Assembly (NCBI RefSeq): GCF_014822185.1
Contig: NZ_QVLR01000045.1
Span: 1 to 45,427 of the forward strand
DNA length: 45,427 nucleotides
Direction: 5' to 3'
Source: Azoarcus sp. Aa7
Lineage (GTDB): Bacteria; Pseudomonadota; Gammaproteobacteria; Burkholderiales; Rhodocyclaceae
Part shown: positions 1 through 8,480 of the stretch, piece by piece
Numbering within the stretch: the stretch's first letter is position 1
Layout: each line of letters begins with the position of its first letter
The notes under the pieces: model-generated
The model's input: only the letters and a program-made list of their open reading frames with translations
Databases searched by the model: none
What the model was told of the DNA's origin: nothing
Made by a program: the position numbers and the translations under genes

Positions 1-118
1 CGCTCCACGCTTCCTCCCCACGCTCAGTCGCCCTCACGCAGTTGCGCTTCGCTTCGTTCGCTGTGATCAACTTACGGCGGGACTTTCACCCGCAAGAGTG
101 CGCCCATGCTGGGCGCAC
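1..118 (-). mobile_element. 5' end of a class C-like group II intron (partial, continues off the left edge)
   Basis: Read on the minus strand from 118 downward, the DNA begins GTGCGCCCAGCATGGGCGCA and then carries GGGTGAAAGTCCCG (about 91-78) and GTTGATCAC. From memory this is very close to the 5' domain I start of class C group II introns such as that of Oceanobacillus iheyensis (GTGTGCCCGGCATGGGTGCA followed by GGGTGAGAGTCCCG). The first bases also form a 9-bp hairpin (98-118, 3-nt loop), as expected for that region. The junction lies directly behind the porin terminator and its T-run, and class C introns are known to insert behind terminator hairpins in the direction of transcription. The rest of the ribozyme and its reverse transcriptase would lie left of base 1 and cannot be seen, so completeness is unknown. 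Confidence 0.75.
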
Positions 119-119
119 C

Positions 120-149
120 AAAAAAAACGGGCGCCGAAGCGCCCGTTTT
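120..149 (-). terminator. Rho-independent terminator of the porin gene
   Basis: A perfect 11-bp stem (124-134 with 139-149) with a CGAA/TTCG-type tetraloop (135-138). On the minus strand it is followed by eight T residues (127-120). It lies 24 bases behind the porin stop codon. The intron end at 118 follows almost immediately. Confidence 0.92.
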
Positions 150-153
150 GACC

Positions 154-174
154 AATTCCGGAAGGACCGGAATT
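154..174 (-). other. Perfect hairpin overlapping the porin stop codon
   Basis: The 8-bp inverted repeat AATTCCGG / CCGGAATT with a 5-nt loop ends inside the TAA stop codon of the porin (173-175). It lies just upstream of the true terminator, giving two stacked hairpins at the mRNA 3' end. It may help protect the 3' end, but that is inference. Confidence 0.6.
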
Positions 175-1309
175 AGAAGCTGTGACGCAGGCCGACGCCG
201 AAGCCGTTCGGATCCTGGCCAGCACCGACAAAGCCGCCGCTGCCGACGCCCGACAGGTAGAAATCCACATCCGAGTTACGCTCGTTGTTCAGGCGGGTGT
301 AGTACGCCTTGACCATCGTGCGCTTGCTCAGGGAGTAGGTGTAACCCAGGGTCCACTGCGCGAAGTCGGTGTTGTCGCAAGCGTCGAAGTCGCAAGCATC
401 GCCCTTCAGCTCTTGCGAACGAGCGTACTGCAGATAGACAGCCTGGTTGCCGGCAAACTTCTGCTCGACGCCGACCATCCATGCATTGCGCTTGATGTCC
501 GTATCGAAGCCAGCTTCCGACTGCTCGTACTTGGCGCGGTCGTACAGGGCCGACACGGTGGTGTTGGTCGGGAAGGAGTACTTGGCGGCAACACGGGTGT
601 TCTTCATGTCATCGCTAACGCCAGCGGCATTGCCACCGAAGCCGGCGACCTGCAGGTCCTTGTACAGGGCATAGCCGGCCGAAACGTACACCGGGCCATT
701 CTCGTATGCACCGGCGAACTGGTAGGACTGGGCGTTGATACCTTCGCCGCCGTTCACGTCAGGCGACACGCGCTTTTCGCCGGCGGAATAGGTCACTTGA
801 CCAATCAGGCCGCTGAAACTCGGCGTCGTGTACATGACGGCGTTGTTCAGGCGGACATCGGTCGGGGTCACGACGCCAGCGATCGTGCCGTAGGTGGCAG
901 CCTGGAAGCCGATGCCGGTTGCGGCCGGGTTGAAGTCCACCTTAGCGCCAGCGGCGCGCATGATCGAGCTCACCTTGCCGAGTTGCAGAGTACCGAAACC
1001 GCCGGTCAGGCCAACGAAGGTGTCTCGGGTGGCCAGGGTGCTGGTACCGGTACCGTCGGCATTGAAGCCGCTTTCGATCTGGAACAGCGCCTTCAGGCCG
1101 TTGCCCAGGTCTTCGGTGCCGCGGAAGCCGATCAGCGAGCTGTTCGAGGTAACGCGGGTGCGACGATCGATTTCGGGGGCATCGCCACCCTTGGCAGCCA
1201 CGGACTCCGCGGTGACATCAACGACACCGTACACGGTGACGTTGGTCTGCGCGAAAACCGGAGCGGACGCCAGGCCAGCGATGGCCAGGGCGATCAGTTT
1301 CTTTTGCAT
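173..1309 (-). CDS. General outer-membrane porin (betaproteobacterial trimeric type)
   Basis: A 378-residue protein that forms water-filled diffusion channels for small hydrophilic solutes in the outer membrane. It has a typical Sec signal peptide (basic MQKK, hydrophobic core, cleavage near residue 20 at VFA/Q). The mature start resembles the classic TNVTVYGVVD first beta-strand. The C-terminus GLRHSF has the terminal Phe needed for BAM-dependent insertion. Length and the alternating beta-strand pattern fit the 16-stranded Gram-negative porin family. The ATG is preceded by a good AGGAGA ribosome binding site. It is transcribed alone, away from rpoH, and ends in a strong terminator. Substrate selectivity cannot be told from sequence; the acidic DACDFDACDNTD-like loop near residue 305 contains two cysteines, which is unusual for a porin. 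Confidence 0.95.
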   Translation of the reverse strand: MQKKLIALAIAGLASAPVFAQTNVTVYGVVDVTAESVAAKGGDAPEIDRRTRVTSNSSLIGFRGTEDLGNGLKALFQIESGFNADGTGTSTLATRDTFVGLTGGFGTLQLGKVSSIMRAAGAKVDFNPAATGIGFQAATYGTIAGVVTPTDVRLNNAVMYTTPSFSGLIGQVTYSAGEKRVSPDVNGGEGINAQSYQFAGAYENGPVYVSAGYALYKDLQVAGFGGNAAGVSDDMKNTRVAAKYSFPTNTTVSALYDRAKYEQSEAGFDTDIKRNAWMVGVEQKFAGNQAVYLQYARSQELKGDACDFDACDNTDFAQWTLGYTYSLSKRTMVKAYYTRLNNERNSDVDFYLSGVGSGGFVGAGQDPNGFGVGLRHSF

Positions 1310-1644
1310 GTATTTCTCCTCTAATTGAAGCTGAAGCCGCGGTCGTGACCCCGGCCCGACTTACCTCTCAAGCGAGAAGTTGCCACGATTGTGCGCAACG
1401 GGCCGGCGGCGGCGCAAGAATCGTTCGCACGGAACACCGCAAATGGATAAAAGTTGTTGCATGGGTGCAACAGGCGCCGGATCGTTCAGCCACCTGTCCT
1501 TGCCCGGCCGCCCCCTGCACCGGGCGGAAGCCCTGTTCCGGTGCCGTTCTCGGGGGAGAGGCCATCCGGTCCGGATAGCTTTCAGGGGGATTTCAACGTG
1601 GACGGCATAGTCGGTCGCGCCATGCGGGGAACTCTTTTCCTCCC
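1310..1644. promoter_or_regulatory. Divergent intergenic region between porin and rpoH
   Basis: No credible gene. It must hold the porin promoter on the minus strand; a 7-bp inverted repeat TGTTGCA-N4-TGCAACA lies at 1455-1472 and could be an operator there. No clear -35/-10 pair was found for the porin. The rpoH control elements are annotated separately at the right end of the gap. Confidence 0.4.
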
Positions 1645-1671
1645 TTAGCACTCGGAGTCGCTGAGTGCTAA
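1645..1671 (+). promoter_or_regulatory. CIRCE operator (HrcA binding site) of rpoH
   Basis: Exact match to the consensus TTAGCACTC-N9-GAGTGCTAA, both 9-bp arms perfect and spacer exactly 9. CIRCE is the operator of the heat-shock repressor HrcA. It ends 27 bases before the rpoH start codon and overlaps the predicted promoter, so binding should block transcription. No hrcA gene is visible in this window. Confidence 0.96.
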
Positions 1672-1674
1672 TAT
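1645..1674 (+). promoter_or_regulatory. Predicted sigma-70 promoter of rpoH overlapping CIRCE
   Basis: TTAGCA (1645-1650) and TAATAT (1669-1674) with 18-bp spacing resemble -35 and -10 boxes. The transcript would start near 1681, giving a leader of only about 18 nt that carries the ribosome binding site GGAGGA (1684-1689). Such a short leader leaves no room for the RNA thermometer known from E. coli rpoH. Confidence 0.55.
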
Positions 1675-1698
1675 CACGCGCATGGAGGATTACCGTAC

Positions 1699-2547
<849 letters not shown>

Positions 2548-2570
2548 GCAGCCGGCCTCCCCCACTCGCG

Positions 2571-2603
2571 AACGGCAGCTTCAGGCTGCCGTTTTCATTT
2601 TTT
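2571..2603 (+). terminator. Rho-independent terminator of rpoH
   Basis: A perfect 9-bp stem AACGGCAGC / GCTGCCGTT (2571-2579 with 2585-2593), loop of 5, followed by a T-rich tail TTTTCATTTTTT. It sits 23 bases behind the rpoH stop and overlaps the last codon of the convergent sco gene. Confidence 0.9.
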
Positions 2604-3188
2604 GGCCTGCAGGCTGCGGATGTCCGCCACGATGTTGTCGGCGGTCTCGCCGTGCTTCACGTACAAGCGAACCCGTCCCGTGGGATCGAAGACGTAGGTT
2701 CCCGTCGAGTGGTCGACGGTGTAATTGTTGCCGGACGTGTCGCCGCTTTTCTGGTAGAAGACGCGGAATTCCTTGGCGACCGCGGTGGTCTGGGCGGCGT
2801 CGCCGCGCAGCGCGATGAAGCGCGGATCGAACACAGGGATGTACTGGGCGAGGAGTTGCTGCGTGTCGCGCTCGGGGTCCACGGTGACGAACAGGACCTG
2901 CAGGCGCTCCGCGTCGGGGCCGAGCTGGCGCATGACCTCGGCCATGGTCGCGAGGTTCGTGGGACACACGTCCGGGCACTGCGTATAGCCGAAGAAGAGC
3001 GTGACGACCTTGCCGCGGAAATCGGCCAGGGTGCGCTGTGCGCCGTGGTGGTCGGACAGCGCGAGCCCCTTGCCGTAGTCGGCGCCGGTGATGTCGGTGG
3101 CGCGGAAAGTGGGGGTGGCGGAGGGGTTGGAGCAGGCCGCGAGAGTGGCGACTGCCAGCGTTGCGGCGACGATCAGGGGGCGGAGCAT
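2595..3188 (-). CDS. SCO1/SenC-family copper chaperone lipoprotein
   Basis: A 197-residue periplasm-facing protein that delivers copper to the CuA centre of cytochrome oxidase subunit II. A lipobox LAAC places the lipidated Cys at residue 19. The thioredoxin-like fold carries the Sco copper ligands C71-P-D-V-C75 and H160, with FVTVDPERD between them. All three expected ligands are present, so it is probably functional. It is the last gene of the oxidase operon, 28 bases behind ctaB, and converges on rpoH with the stop codon lying inside the rpoH terminator tail. Confidence 0.94.
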   Translation of the reverse strand: MLRPLIVAATLAVATLAACSNPSATPTFRATDITGADYGKGLALSDHHGAQRTLADFRGKVVTLFFGYTQCPDVCPTNLATMAEVMRQLGPDAERLQVLFVTVDPERDTQQLLAQYIPVFDPRFIALRGDAAQTTAVAKEFRVFYQKSGDTSGNNYTVDHSTGTYVFDPTGRVRLYVKHGETADNIVADIRSLQAKK

Positions 3189-3216
3189 CTTTCCTGGGAC
3201 CGGGACATGGAGGGAA

Positions 3217-4125
3217 TCAGAAACGCAGGTAATGATCCGCCAGCAGGGCCGCGAAGAGCAAGAAGAGATACAGGATGGAGAAGCGGAAGGCGCGTCGTGC
3301 GCGGGCGTCGCTGTAGTCGACGTACAGGCGCCATGCGTGTCCGAGGTAGCAGCCGCCGAGCGCGATCGCGGCGATGAGGTAGGGGATACCGCTCATGCGC
3401 GTGGCGAACGGCAGCAGCGTGACGCCGAAGAGGATGCATGTATACAGCAGCACCGACAGCCGCGTGAATTCGGGGCCGTGGGTGACGGGCAGCATCGGCA
3501 GTCCGGCGCGCGCGTAGTCGGCGCTGCGGTAGAGCGCGAGGGACCAGAAGTGCGGCGGGGTCCAGGCGAAGATGATGAGGAAGAGGAGCAGCGCGTCGGC
3601 GCTGACCTCGCCGGTGACGGCAGCCCAGCCGAGCACCGGGGGCATGGCGCCGGAGGCGCCGCCGATAACGATGTTCTGCGGCGTGCGCGGCTTGAGGAAG
3701 ATGGTGTAGACGACCGCGTAGCCGACGAAGGTGGCGAGCGTGAGCCACATTGTCAGCGGGTTGACGAGCTGGTACAGGATCAGGAGGCCACTGCCGCCGA
3801 GTGCGCCGGCGAAGGCGAGCGTTTCGCGCGGGGTGAGTTCGCCGCGCGGCAGTGGGCGCCCGCGGGTGCGGCTCATGCGCGCGTCGATGCGCGCTTCGAT
3901 GAGGCAGTTCATCGCCGCTGCGGCACCCGCGACGCAGGCGATGCCGACGGTGGCGGCGAGCACGATGGCGGGCGACGGCAAGCCGTCGGGGACGGCGAGG
4001 AACATGCCGATGATGGCGCAGAAGACGATCAGGGAATTCACCCGCGGCTTCGTCAGCACGTAGAAGGCGTGCAGACGGGCGGTTGCGACGTGGGAATCAG
4101 GCGTAAGAATTTTCGCGGCCCGCAT
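3217..4125 (-). CDS. ctaB: Protoheme IX farnesyltransferase (heme O synthase)
   Basis: A 302-residue integral membrane UbiA-type prenyltransferase. It attaches a farnesyl group to protoheme to make heme O, the precursor of heme A for the oxidase. The Asp-rich motif region [13 protein letters not shown] (about residues 80-93) and [18 protein letters not shown] are family hallmarks. The hydrophobic profile fits 7-9 membrane helices. Its ATG overlaps the end of ctaA by 29 bases, which indicates coupling. It follows ctaA, the next enzyme of the pathway. Confidence 0.96.
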   Translation of the reverse strand: MRAAKILTPDSHVATARLHAFYVLTKPRVNSLIVFCAIIGMFLAVPDGLPSPAIVLAATVGIACVAGAAAAMNCLIEARIDARMSRTRGRPLPRGELTPRETLAFAGALGGSGLLILYQLVNPLTMWLTLATFVGYAVVYTIFLKPRTPQNIVIGGASGAMPPVLGWAAVTGEVSADALLLFLIIFAWTPPHFWSLALYRSADYARAGLPMLPVTHGPEFTRLSVLLYTCILFGVTLLPFATRMSGIPYLIAAIALGGCYLGHAWRLYVDYSDARARRAFRFSILYLFLLFAALLADHYLRF

Positions 4126-5134
4126 GACCTGCCCTCCTCTGCACGGCCGTTGCGGGACTGCGGGCCCCGCGGAGGCTGTGGTTGATCCAGACCATCACGA
4201 TGACGAGCGCCGCTGCGCCGGCGTTGTGCGCGACCGCGAGCGGCAGCGGAAGACTGAGCACGACGTTGGCGATGCCGAGGGCGAGCTGGGCGGCGAGCGC
4301 AAGCAGCAGGACGGCCGCGAGACGGCGCGTCACGGAGCGGCGCAGCAGTGCACCGCCGAGCGCGATCAGCGCCATGCCGGCAATCACCGCTCCGACACGA
4401 TGCGACCAGTGGATGGCGGTGAGCGCCGCCAGCGGGAGCACTTCGCCGTCGGCGGTCATGCCGAGTTCACGCACGACATGGAAGGCATTCGCATAGTCGG
4501 CCGCCGGCCACAGGCTGCCCTGGCAGGTCGGGAAGTCCGAGCAGGCGAGCGCGGCGTAGTTGGTGCTCGTCCAGCCCCCGAGCGCAATCTGCATCGCGAG
4601 CAGCGCGAAGGCCGCGCGCGCAAGGATGACGAGGCCGCGCGGAACCTCGATCCTTGCCGACGCTTTGGCATGCAAGGCAAGCCAGGCGAGCAGCGCGAGG
4701 GTCGTGAGGCCGCCGAGGAGGTGGGCCGTGACGATGGCCGGCTTGAGGAGCAGCGTGACGGTCCATTTGCCGAGCAAGCCCTGGAAGATGACGATTCCGA
4801 CGAGGGCTGCGGGGAGCCGCGGGGCGACGCCCGGGGTGCGGCGGTGACGCCAGGCCAGGAGCGCGATGGCGAGGATGAGGAGGCCGAGGCCGGCGGCGAG
4901 GTAGCGGTGGATCATCTCCTTCCACGCCTTCGGGAGGCTGACCGGTCCTCGAGGATCGGCGGCGTGGGTTTCGCGGATCGCGTCGGCGGCGTGGTGCGGG
5001 CTGAGCTGGCCGTAGCAGCCCGGCCAGTCGGGGCAGCCCAGGCCGGCATCGGACAGGCGGACGTAGGCGCCGAAGACGACGACGAGGGTCGTGAGCGCGA
5101 GAGCGAGGAGAATCAGGCGGCGGTAGGCGGTCAT
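4097..5134 (-). CDS. ctaA: Heme A synthase (COX15/CtaA family)
   Basis: A 345-residue membrane enzyme that oxidises the C8 methyl group of heme O to the formyl group of heme A. The N-terminal part shows the family motif [22 protein letters not shown]-like region with paired cysteines, and about eight hydrophobic helices follow. Conserved His occur near ETHAAD, HRYLAAG, TAHLLGG and HWSHRVGA and could be heme ligands. The chosen ATG at 5134 overlaps the stop of the upstream gene as ATGA; a longer in-frame extension to 5428 lies inside that gene and lacks family similarity. Confidence 0.95.
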   Translation of the reverse strand: MTAYRRLILLALALTTLVVVFGAYVRLSDAGLGCPDWPGCYGQLSPHHAADAIRETHAADPRGPVSLPKAWKEMIHRYLAAGLGLLILAIALLAWRHRRTPGVAPRLPAALVGIVIFQGLLGKWTVTLLLKPAIVTAHLLGGLTTLALLAWLALHAKASARIEVPRGLVILARAAFALLAMQIALGGWTSTNYAALACSDFPTCQGSLWPAADYANAFHVVRELGMTADGEVLPLAALTAIHWSHRVGAVIAGMALIALGGALLRRSVTRRLAAVLLLALAAQLALGIANVVLSLPLPLAVAHNAGAAALVIVMVWINHSLRGARSPATAVQRRAGHAGRENSYA

Positions 5135-5802
5135 CGCGCGGCGCGATCGTCGGTGGCGGGGGTCGAACGAACCGGGGGAGTCGACTGCGCCCGCCCGAGC
5201 GCGGAATACTTGAGCAGGCGCTGCAGGTCCTTGATGACGCGGCGCGGCTCGGCGTTCTCCGGGAAGCGCATCATCACGCTGCCGCGCGGATCGACCAGAT
5301 AGACGTGACGCCCCCGCTCGGCGGCAGGCAGCTGCGCGAGCCAGGCCGGGGTGGCGCGGGCAAGGCGCAGCCCGTCGTGGGCCGCGAGCAGCTCGCCGGC
5401 CGGCGTCGCGGCGTCGGAGACCAGCCACAGGCGCGCGACGCGCTCCATCTCTTCCCCTTGGGCGAGACGGGACTGGCGCATCAGGTACAGGGCATCCGCG
5501 CAGGTGCGGTCGCAGGCGGCGGATGCGGCGAACAGCAGGGTCCAGCGGCCCTCGAGTTCCTTGCGCGCGACATCCGGCTGGCCAGCGACGCCCGGCAGTG
5601 CCGCGTCGGGCAGGGACGCGGGCACGAGCAGTTCGCCGTAGTTGGCCCGCCCTTCCGGCTGCCAGACGTAATACGCAAAATAGGAGGCGAGGACGGGCAG
5701 CACGCAGACGAAGGCGAGCAGTGCCAGCGTGCGGCGGCCGGCGCGGGTGCGCGCGACGGCATCCGGTGCGGGCGGGGGCTCAGAGAGGCTTGCGCTGGTC
5801 AT
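5131..5802 (-). CDS. Membrane-anchored thioredoxin-fold-like protein, probable oxidase assembly factor
   Basis: A 223-residue protein. After about 25 polar residues comes one transmembrane helix (TLALLAFVCVLPVLASYFAYYVW), then a periplasmic domain with a CDRTC (CxxxC) motif near residue 100 and a LVDPRGSVMMRFPE segment that recalls Sco/thioredoxin folds. Genes of this kind sit between surf1 and ctaA in many betaproteobacteria and are usually called hypothetical. The CxxxC spacing is that of Sco proteins, but I see no clear Sco-type His, so copper binding or thiol reduction is only inference. Start ATG at 5802 overlaps the surf1 stop by 23 bases; it ends ATGA into ctaA. Confidence 0.85.
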   Translation of the reverse strand: MTSASLSEPPPAPDAVARTRAGRRTLALLAFVCVLPVLASYFAYYVWQPEGRANYGELLVPASLPDAALPGVAGQPDVARKELEGRWTLLFAASAACDRTCADALYLMRQSRLAQGEEMERVARLWLVSDAATPAGELLAAHDGLRLARATPAWLAQLPAAERGRHVYLVDPRGSVMMRFPENAEPRRVIKDLQRLLKYSALGRAQSTPPVRSTPATDDRAAR

Positions 5803-6520
5803 GCCGGGGACTCCGGAAGGCGTTCCACAGGTACCACAGGGTGAGTGCGGTCGCGAGGGCTGCGAGGGCGTACCACTGGAGAGCGTAGCCGCGGTGGCGC
5901 TCGATGCCAGCATCGGGCTCGGGCCAGTTGCGGATCAGGCCGTCGTCGGCGGGGCTGGTCTGCTGCACGTAGAAATCGGCCACCGGCAGTCGCGTTTCGC
6001 TGCGGTAGCGGGCGAGATCGAGCACCTGCCAGACGCTGCCCGAGGGCGCATCGGCGGCGAGCATGAAGGGTTTTTCGCCGGAATGGCGGACTCGGCCGCT
6101 GACGACGGTCGCGCCGGGCGGATTGGCGATCCGGGGGGGCGGTTGCGAGCGGTCGGCACCCGCGCCGATCCACCCGCGGTTGACCAGCACGACGCCCCCC
6201 TGCCCTGCGAGTTGCAGCGGCGTGAAGACGTGGTAGCCGGCGCGCCCCTCGTGAACGCGGTTGTCGATCAGGATGCTGCGCCCGGGGAGCCATTCGCCAC
6301 GCAGTTCGACGCTTTGCCACTCGGACGGGGGCGTCGAGTCGAGGGGCTGAGCGAGGGGCTGGGCGGGGCGCTCGGCCGCGGCACGGTATTCGGCCTGCAG
6401 TTCGGCCTTTTCCGCCGCGCGGCGCGTCTGCCAGTTGCCCAGTTGCAGCGTGAGCAGCGCAAGCGCCACGCCCGCGAGCAGCGGAACGGGATGGAGACGG
6501 GCGTGACGACGCAGGCTCAT
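5780..6520 (-). CDS. SURF1 family cytochrome oxidase assembly protein
   Basis: A 246-residue membrane protein that helps insert heme A into oxidase subunit I. It has the SURF1 architecture of two transmembrane helices flanking a large periplasmic domain. The N-terminal helix is followed by LQLGNWQTRRAAEK (family motif about residues 20-33). The middle carries a VNRGWIGAGADR-type strand (family VNRGWVP). The C-terminal helix ends in LTLWYLWNAFRSP. The ATG at 6520 is preferred because the in-frame region upstream runs into coxC. It lies 13 bases behind coxC. Confidence 0.92.
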   Translation of the reverse strand: MSLRRHARLHPVPLLAGVALALLTLQLGNWQTRRAAEKAELQAEYRAAAERPAQPLAQPLDSTPPSEWQSVELRGEWLPGRSILIDNRVHEGRAGYHVFTPLQLAGQGGVVLVNRGWIGAGADRSQPPPRIANPPGATVVSGRVRHSGEKPFMLAADAPSGSVWQVLDLARYRSETRLPVADFYVQQTSPADDGLIRNWPEPDAGIERHRGYALQWYALAALATALTLWYLWNAFRSPRHDQRKPL

Positions 6521-6533
6521 TCGCGGGGGCTGG

Positions 6534-7385
6534 TTACAGCAGGTAGACCACGACGAAGAGCAGCAGCCATACGACATCGACGAAGTGCCAGTACCACGCG
6601 GCGGCCTCGAAGCCGAAGTGGCTGTCGGGGGTGAAATGTCCGGCCAGCGCGCGGCCGAGCATCACCGTGAGCATGATTGCGCCGACCGTGACGTGCAGGC
6701 CATGGAAGCCGGTGAGGAGGTAGAAAGTGGAGCCGTAGATGCCGGTGTCGAGGCGCAGGTTGAGTTCGGCGTAGGCGTGGCGGTATTCGTAGATCTGCAG
6801 GCTGAGGAAGAGGACGCCGAGCAGGATGGTGACGAGCAGGCCGAGCTTGAGCTGGCTGCGCTTGTCGTGGCGCAGGCCGTGGTGCGCCCAGGTGAGGGTC
6901 GCGCCGGAGCTGAGCAGGATCAGGGTGTTGAGCGCGGGGATGCCCCAGGCGCCCATCGGCGTGAAGGGGTCGGGTTTGTCGGGGCCGGCCGTGGGCCAGC
7001 CGCCGGCGAAGCCCTGCCACAGCAGTTCCATGGTGTCGCCGGTGGCGAGCCAGGGGACGGAGAGGACACGGGCGTAGAAGAGCGCGCCGAAGAAGGCGGC
7101 GAAGAACATGACTTCGGAGAAGATGAACCAGCCCATCGACCAGCGGAAGGAGCGGTCGACCTTGCGGCCGTACTTGCCGCCTTCGGACTCGTGCACGACC
7201 TGGCCGAACCAGCCGAACAGCATGAAGACGAGGATCGCGATGCCGAGGAAGAACGCCCAGGGTCCGGCCTTGAAGCCGTTGAGCCACATCGCGGCACCGC
7301 TGCCGAAGAGCAGCAGCGCGATCGAGCCGAAGATGGGGTACTTCGAGGGTTCGGGGACGAAGTATTTTTCGAAGGTTTGCGTCAT
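6534..7385 (-). CDS. coxC: Cytochrome c oxidase subunit III
   Basis: A 283-residue subunit of the aa3/caa3 oxidase, all alpha-helical with about seven transmembrane segments. Typical pieces are GWFGQVVHESEGGKYG, FRWSMGWFIFSEVMFFAAFFGALFYAR and the C-terminal TGFHGLHVTVGAIML followed by FVDVVWLLLFVVVYL. The Glu in FSEVMFF corresponds to the conserved membrane Glu of the family. The start ATG at 7385 has a GGAGGG site 9 bases upstream; the longer frame to 7421 is unlikely. It follows ctaG and the DUF2970 gene, the usual order. Confidence 0.96.
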   Translation of the reverse strand: MTQTFEKYFVPEPSKYPIFGSIALLLFGSGAAMWLNGFKAGPWAFFLGIAILVFMLFGWFGQVVHESEGGKYGRKVDRSFRWSMGWFIFSEVMFFAAFFGALFYARVLSVPWLATGDTMELLWQGFAGGWPTAGPDKPDPFTPMGAWGIPALNTLILLSSGATLTWAHHGLRHDKRSQLKLGLLVTILLGVLFLSLQIYEYRHAYAELNLRLDTGIYGSTFYLLTGFHGLHVTVGAIMLTVMLGRALAGHFTPDSHFGFEAAAWYWHFVDVVWLLLFVVVYLL

Positions 7386-7410
7386 GTCCGTATTCCCTCC
7401 TCTCCAAACC

Positions 7411-7653
7411 TCATGAGCCAACCACCATGCGCGCGACGGCGACGAGGGTGAGCACGAACGCGAGCCCTGCGAGCAGGCCGGCGACGACGACTGCGCGCGG
7501 GTCGAGCGAACGGGTGTCGTGTTCGTAGTCGTGGCGGCGCCGTATGCCGATGAAGGACCACAGCACGGCGCGCAGCGTGGCGAGGAAGCCGGCGCGGGGC
7601 GGCGTGGCGGGATCGTTGTGGGGCGGCGCGTGGCGCGGGTCGTCGTTGTGCAT
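7411..7653 (-). CDS. DUF2970 family small membrane protein
   Basis: An 80-residue protein with a polar, Pro/His-rich N-terminus, the motif FLATLRAVLWSFIGIRRRHDYEHD typical of the DUF2970 family (split here at residues 23-46), and one C-terminal transmembrane helix. It is regularly found between ctaG and coxC in betaproteobacterial oxidase operons; its molecular role is unknown. The ATG at 7653 lies 5 bases behind the ctaG stop. Confidence 0.88.
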   Translation of the reverse strand: MHNDDPRHAPPHNDPATPPRAGFLATLRAVLWSFIGIRRRHDYEHDTRSLDPRAVVVAGLLAGLAFVLTLVAVARMVVGS

Positions 7654-7658
7654 GGCGA

Positions 7659-8222
7659 TCACGAACGGCCTCCGGCGCCGTCTCCGGCGACGCGGCGGCC
7701 GGCGATCTCGAAGAAGGTGTAGGAGAGGGTGATGACCGTGACGTCCGCGGGCAGGCCGGGGTCGACGACGAAGGCGACGGGCATGGTGCGTTTTTCGCCG
7801 GCGGCGAGCGTCTGTTTGGCGAAGCAGAAGCATTCGAGCTTGCGGAAGTACTGGCCGGCGAGTTGCGGGCCGTAGCTGGGGACGGCCTGGCCGGTGACGG
7901 GTTCGCTGCGGGTGTTGGAGACTTCGTAGGCGACGGTGGCGAGTTCGCCGGGGTGGACGCTGATCTGGGTCTGCAGGGGGCGGAACTGCCACGGCAGGTC
8001 GTGGATGTTGGCGTCGAACTGGATCGTGACGGTGCGCGTGAGGTCGATCTGGGTGTTGGCGGCGGTGTCGGGCTTGAGCAGGTTGTTGATGCCGGTGACT
8101 TCGCAGATCTTTTCGTAGAAGGGCACGAGCAGGAAGCCGAAGCCGAACATGACGACGGCGGCGACGGCGAGGCGCACGAGCAGGCGGCGGTTTTCCGCGG
8201 CGATGCGGGCTCGCGTACTCAT
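7659..8222 (-). CDS. ctaG: Cytochrome c oxidase copper-insertion protein CtaG (Cox11)
   Basis: A 187-residue membrane-anchored protein that delivers copper to the CuB site of subunit I. It has one N-terminal transmembrane helix (AVAAVVMFGFGFLLVPFYE) followed by a periplasmic domain. The copper motif CFCF appears in KLECFCFAKQTL (about residues 129-140), and the family motif FYEKICEVTGIN is at about 34-45. All expected elements are present. The start overlaps the preceding small gene as ATGA. Confidence 0.95.
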   Translation of the reverse strand: MSTRARIAAENRRLLVRLAVAAVVMFGFGFLLVPFYEKICEVTGINNLLKPDTAANTQIDLTRTVTIQFDANIHDLPWQFRPLQTQISVHPGELATVAYEVSNTRSEPVTGQAVPSYGPQLAGQYFRKLECFCFAKQTLAAGEKRTMPVAFVVDPGLPADVTVITLSYTFFEIAGRRVAGDGAGGRS

Positions 8223-8341
8223 GGAGCGAGCCCCTTGAACTTGAAGAGCGCCGCAAAGAAGAACAGCAGCGCGACGACCGTCAGCAGGAGGGCGGTGCGG
8301 CGGTTCGCGGCGCGGCGGGCGGGATCTTCGCTGTGGGTCAT
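8219..8341 (-). CDS. 40-residue cytochrome oxidase small assembly protein
   Basis: A tiny protein: charged N-terminus (MTHSEDPARRAANRR), one hydrophobic helix and a short tail ending FKGLAP. It matches the small single-helix proteins found between ctaD and ctaG in betaproteobacteria, annotated as cytochrome oxidase small assembly protein. The ATG at 8341 is the plausible start; the longer in-frame stretch upstream looks non-coding. ATGA overlap with ctaG supports translation. Confidence 0.8.
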   Translation of the reverse strand: MTHSEDPARRAANRRTALLLTVVALLFFFAALFKFKGLAP

Positions 8342-8428
8342 GATGCCGTAGCCTTCGATCCGCACCGGACGGGGCATCCGCTCTGCAGGCTGCGGAACTC
8401 GCCCTGCGGGCTCAGACAGTCCTCGCCT

Positions 8429-8453
8429 GCGCCGCGGATACCCCATCCGGCGC
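8429..8453 (-). other. Hairpin in the ctaD to small-assembly-gene spacer
   Basis: The 139-base gap between ctaD and the 40-aa gene (8342-8480) is the longest spacer within this otherwise compact operon. It contains a GC-rich hairpin with arms 8429-8439 and 8445-8453 (one 2-nt bulge) and no T-run. It may be an mRNA processing or stability element separating the core subunits from the assembly genes; this is inference. Confidence 0.4.
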
Positions 8454-8480
8454 TCGCGTCGGGTAAGCGTGACCGCCTGT

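Noticed and set aside
98-118. Hairpin read as a second terminator or an integron attC site
   Set aside because: The following bases match the 5' region of a class C group II intron much better, and there is no T-run on the porin side of the hairpin or integrase core site.
182-1324. Long open frame opposite the porin (380 codons)
   Set aside because: Antisense shadow of a well-supported gene in GC-rich DNA; no ribosome site or protein family pattern.
1672-1698. RNA thermometer in the rpoH leader
   Set aside because: The predicted leader is only about 18 nt and shows no pairing with the ribosome binding site.
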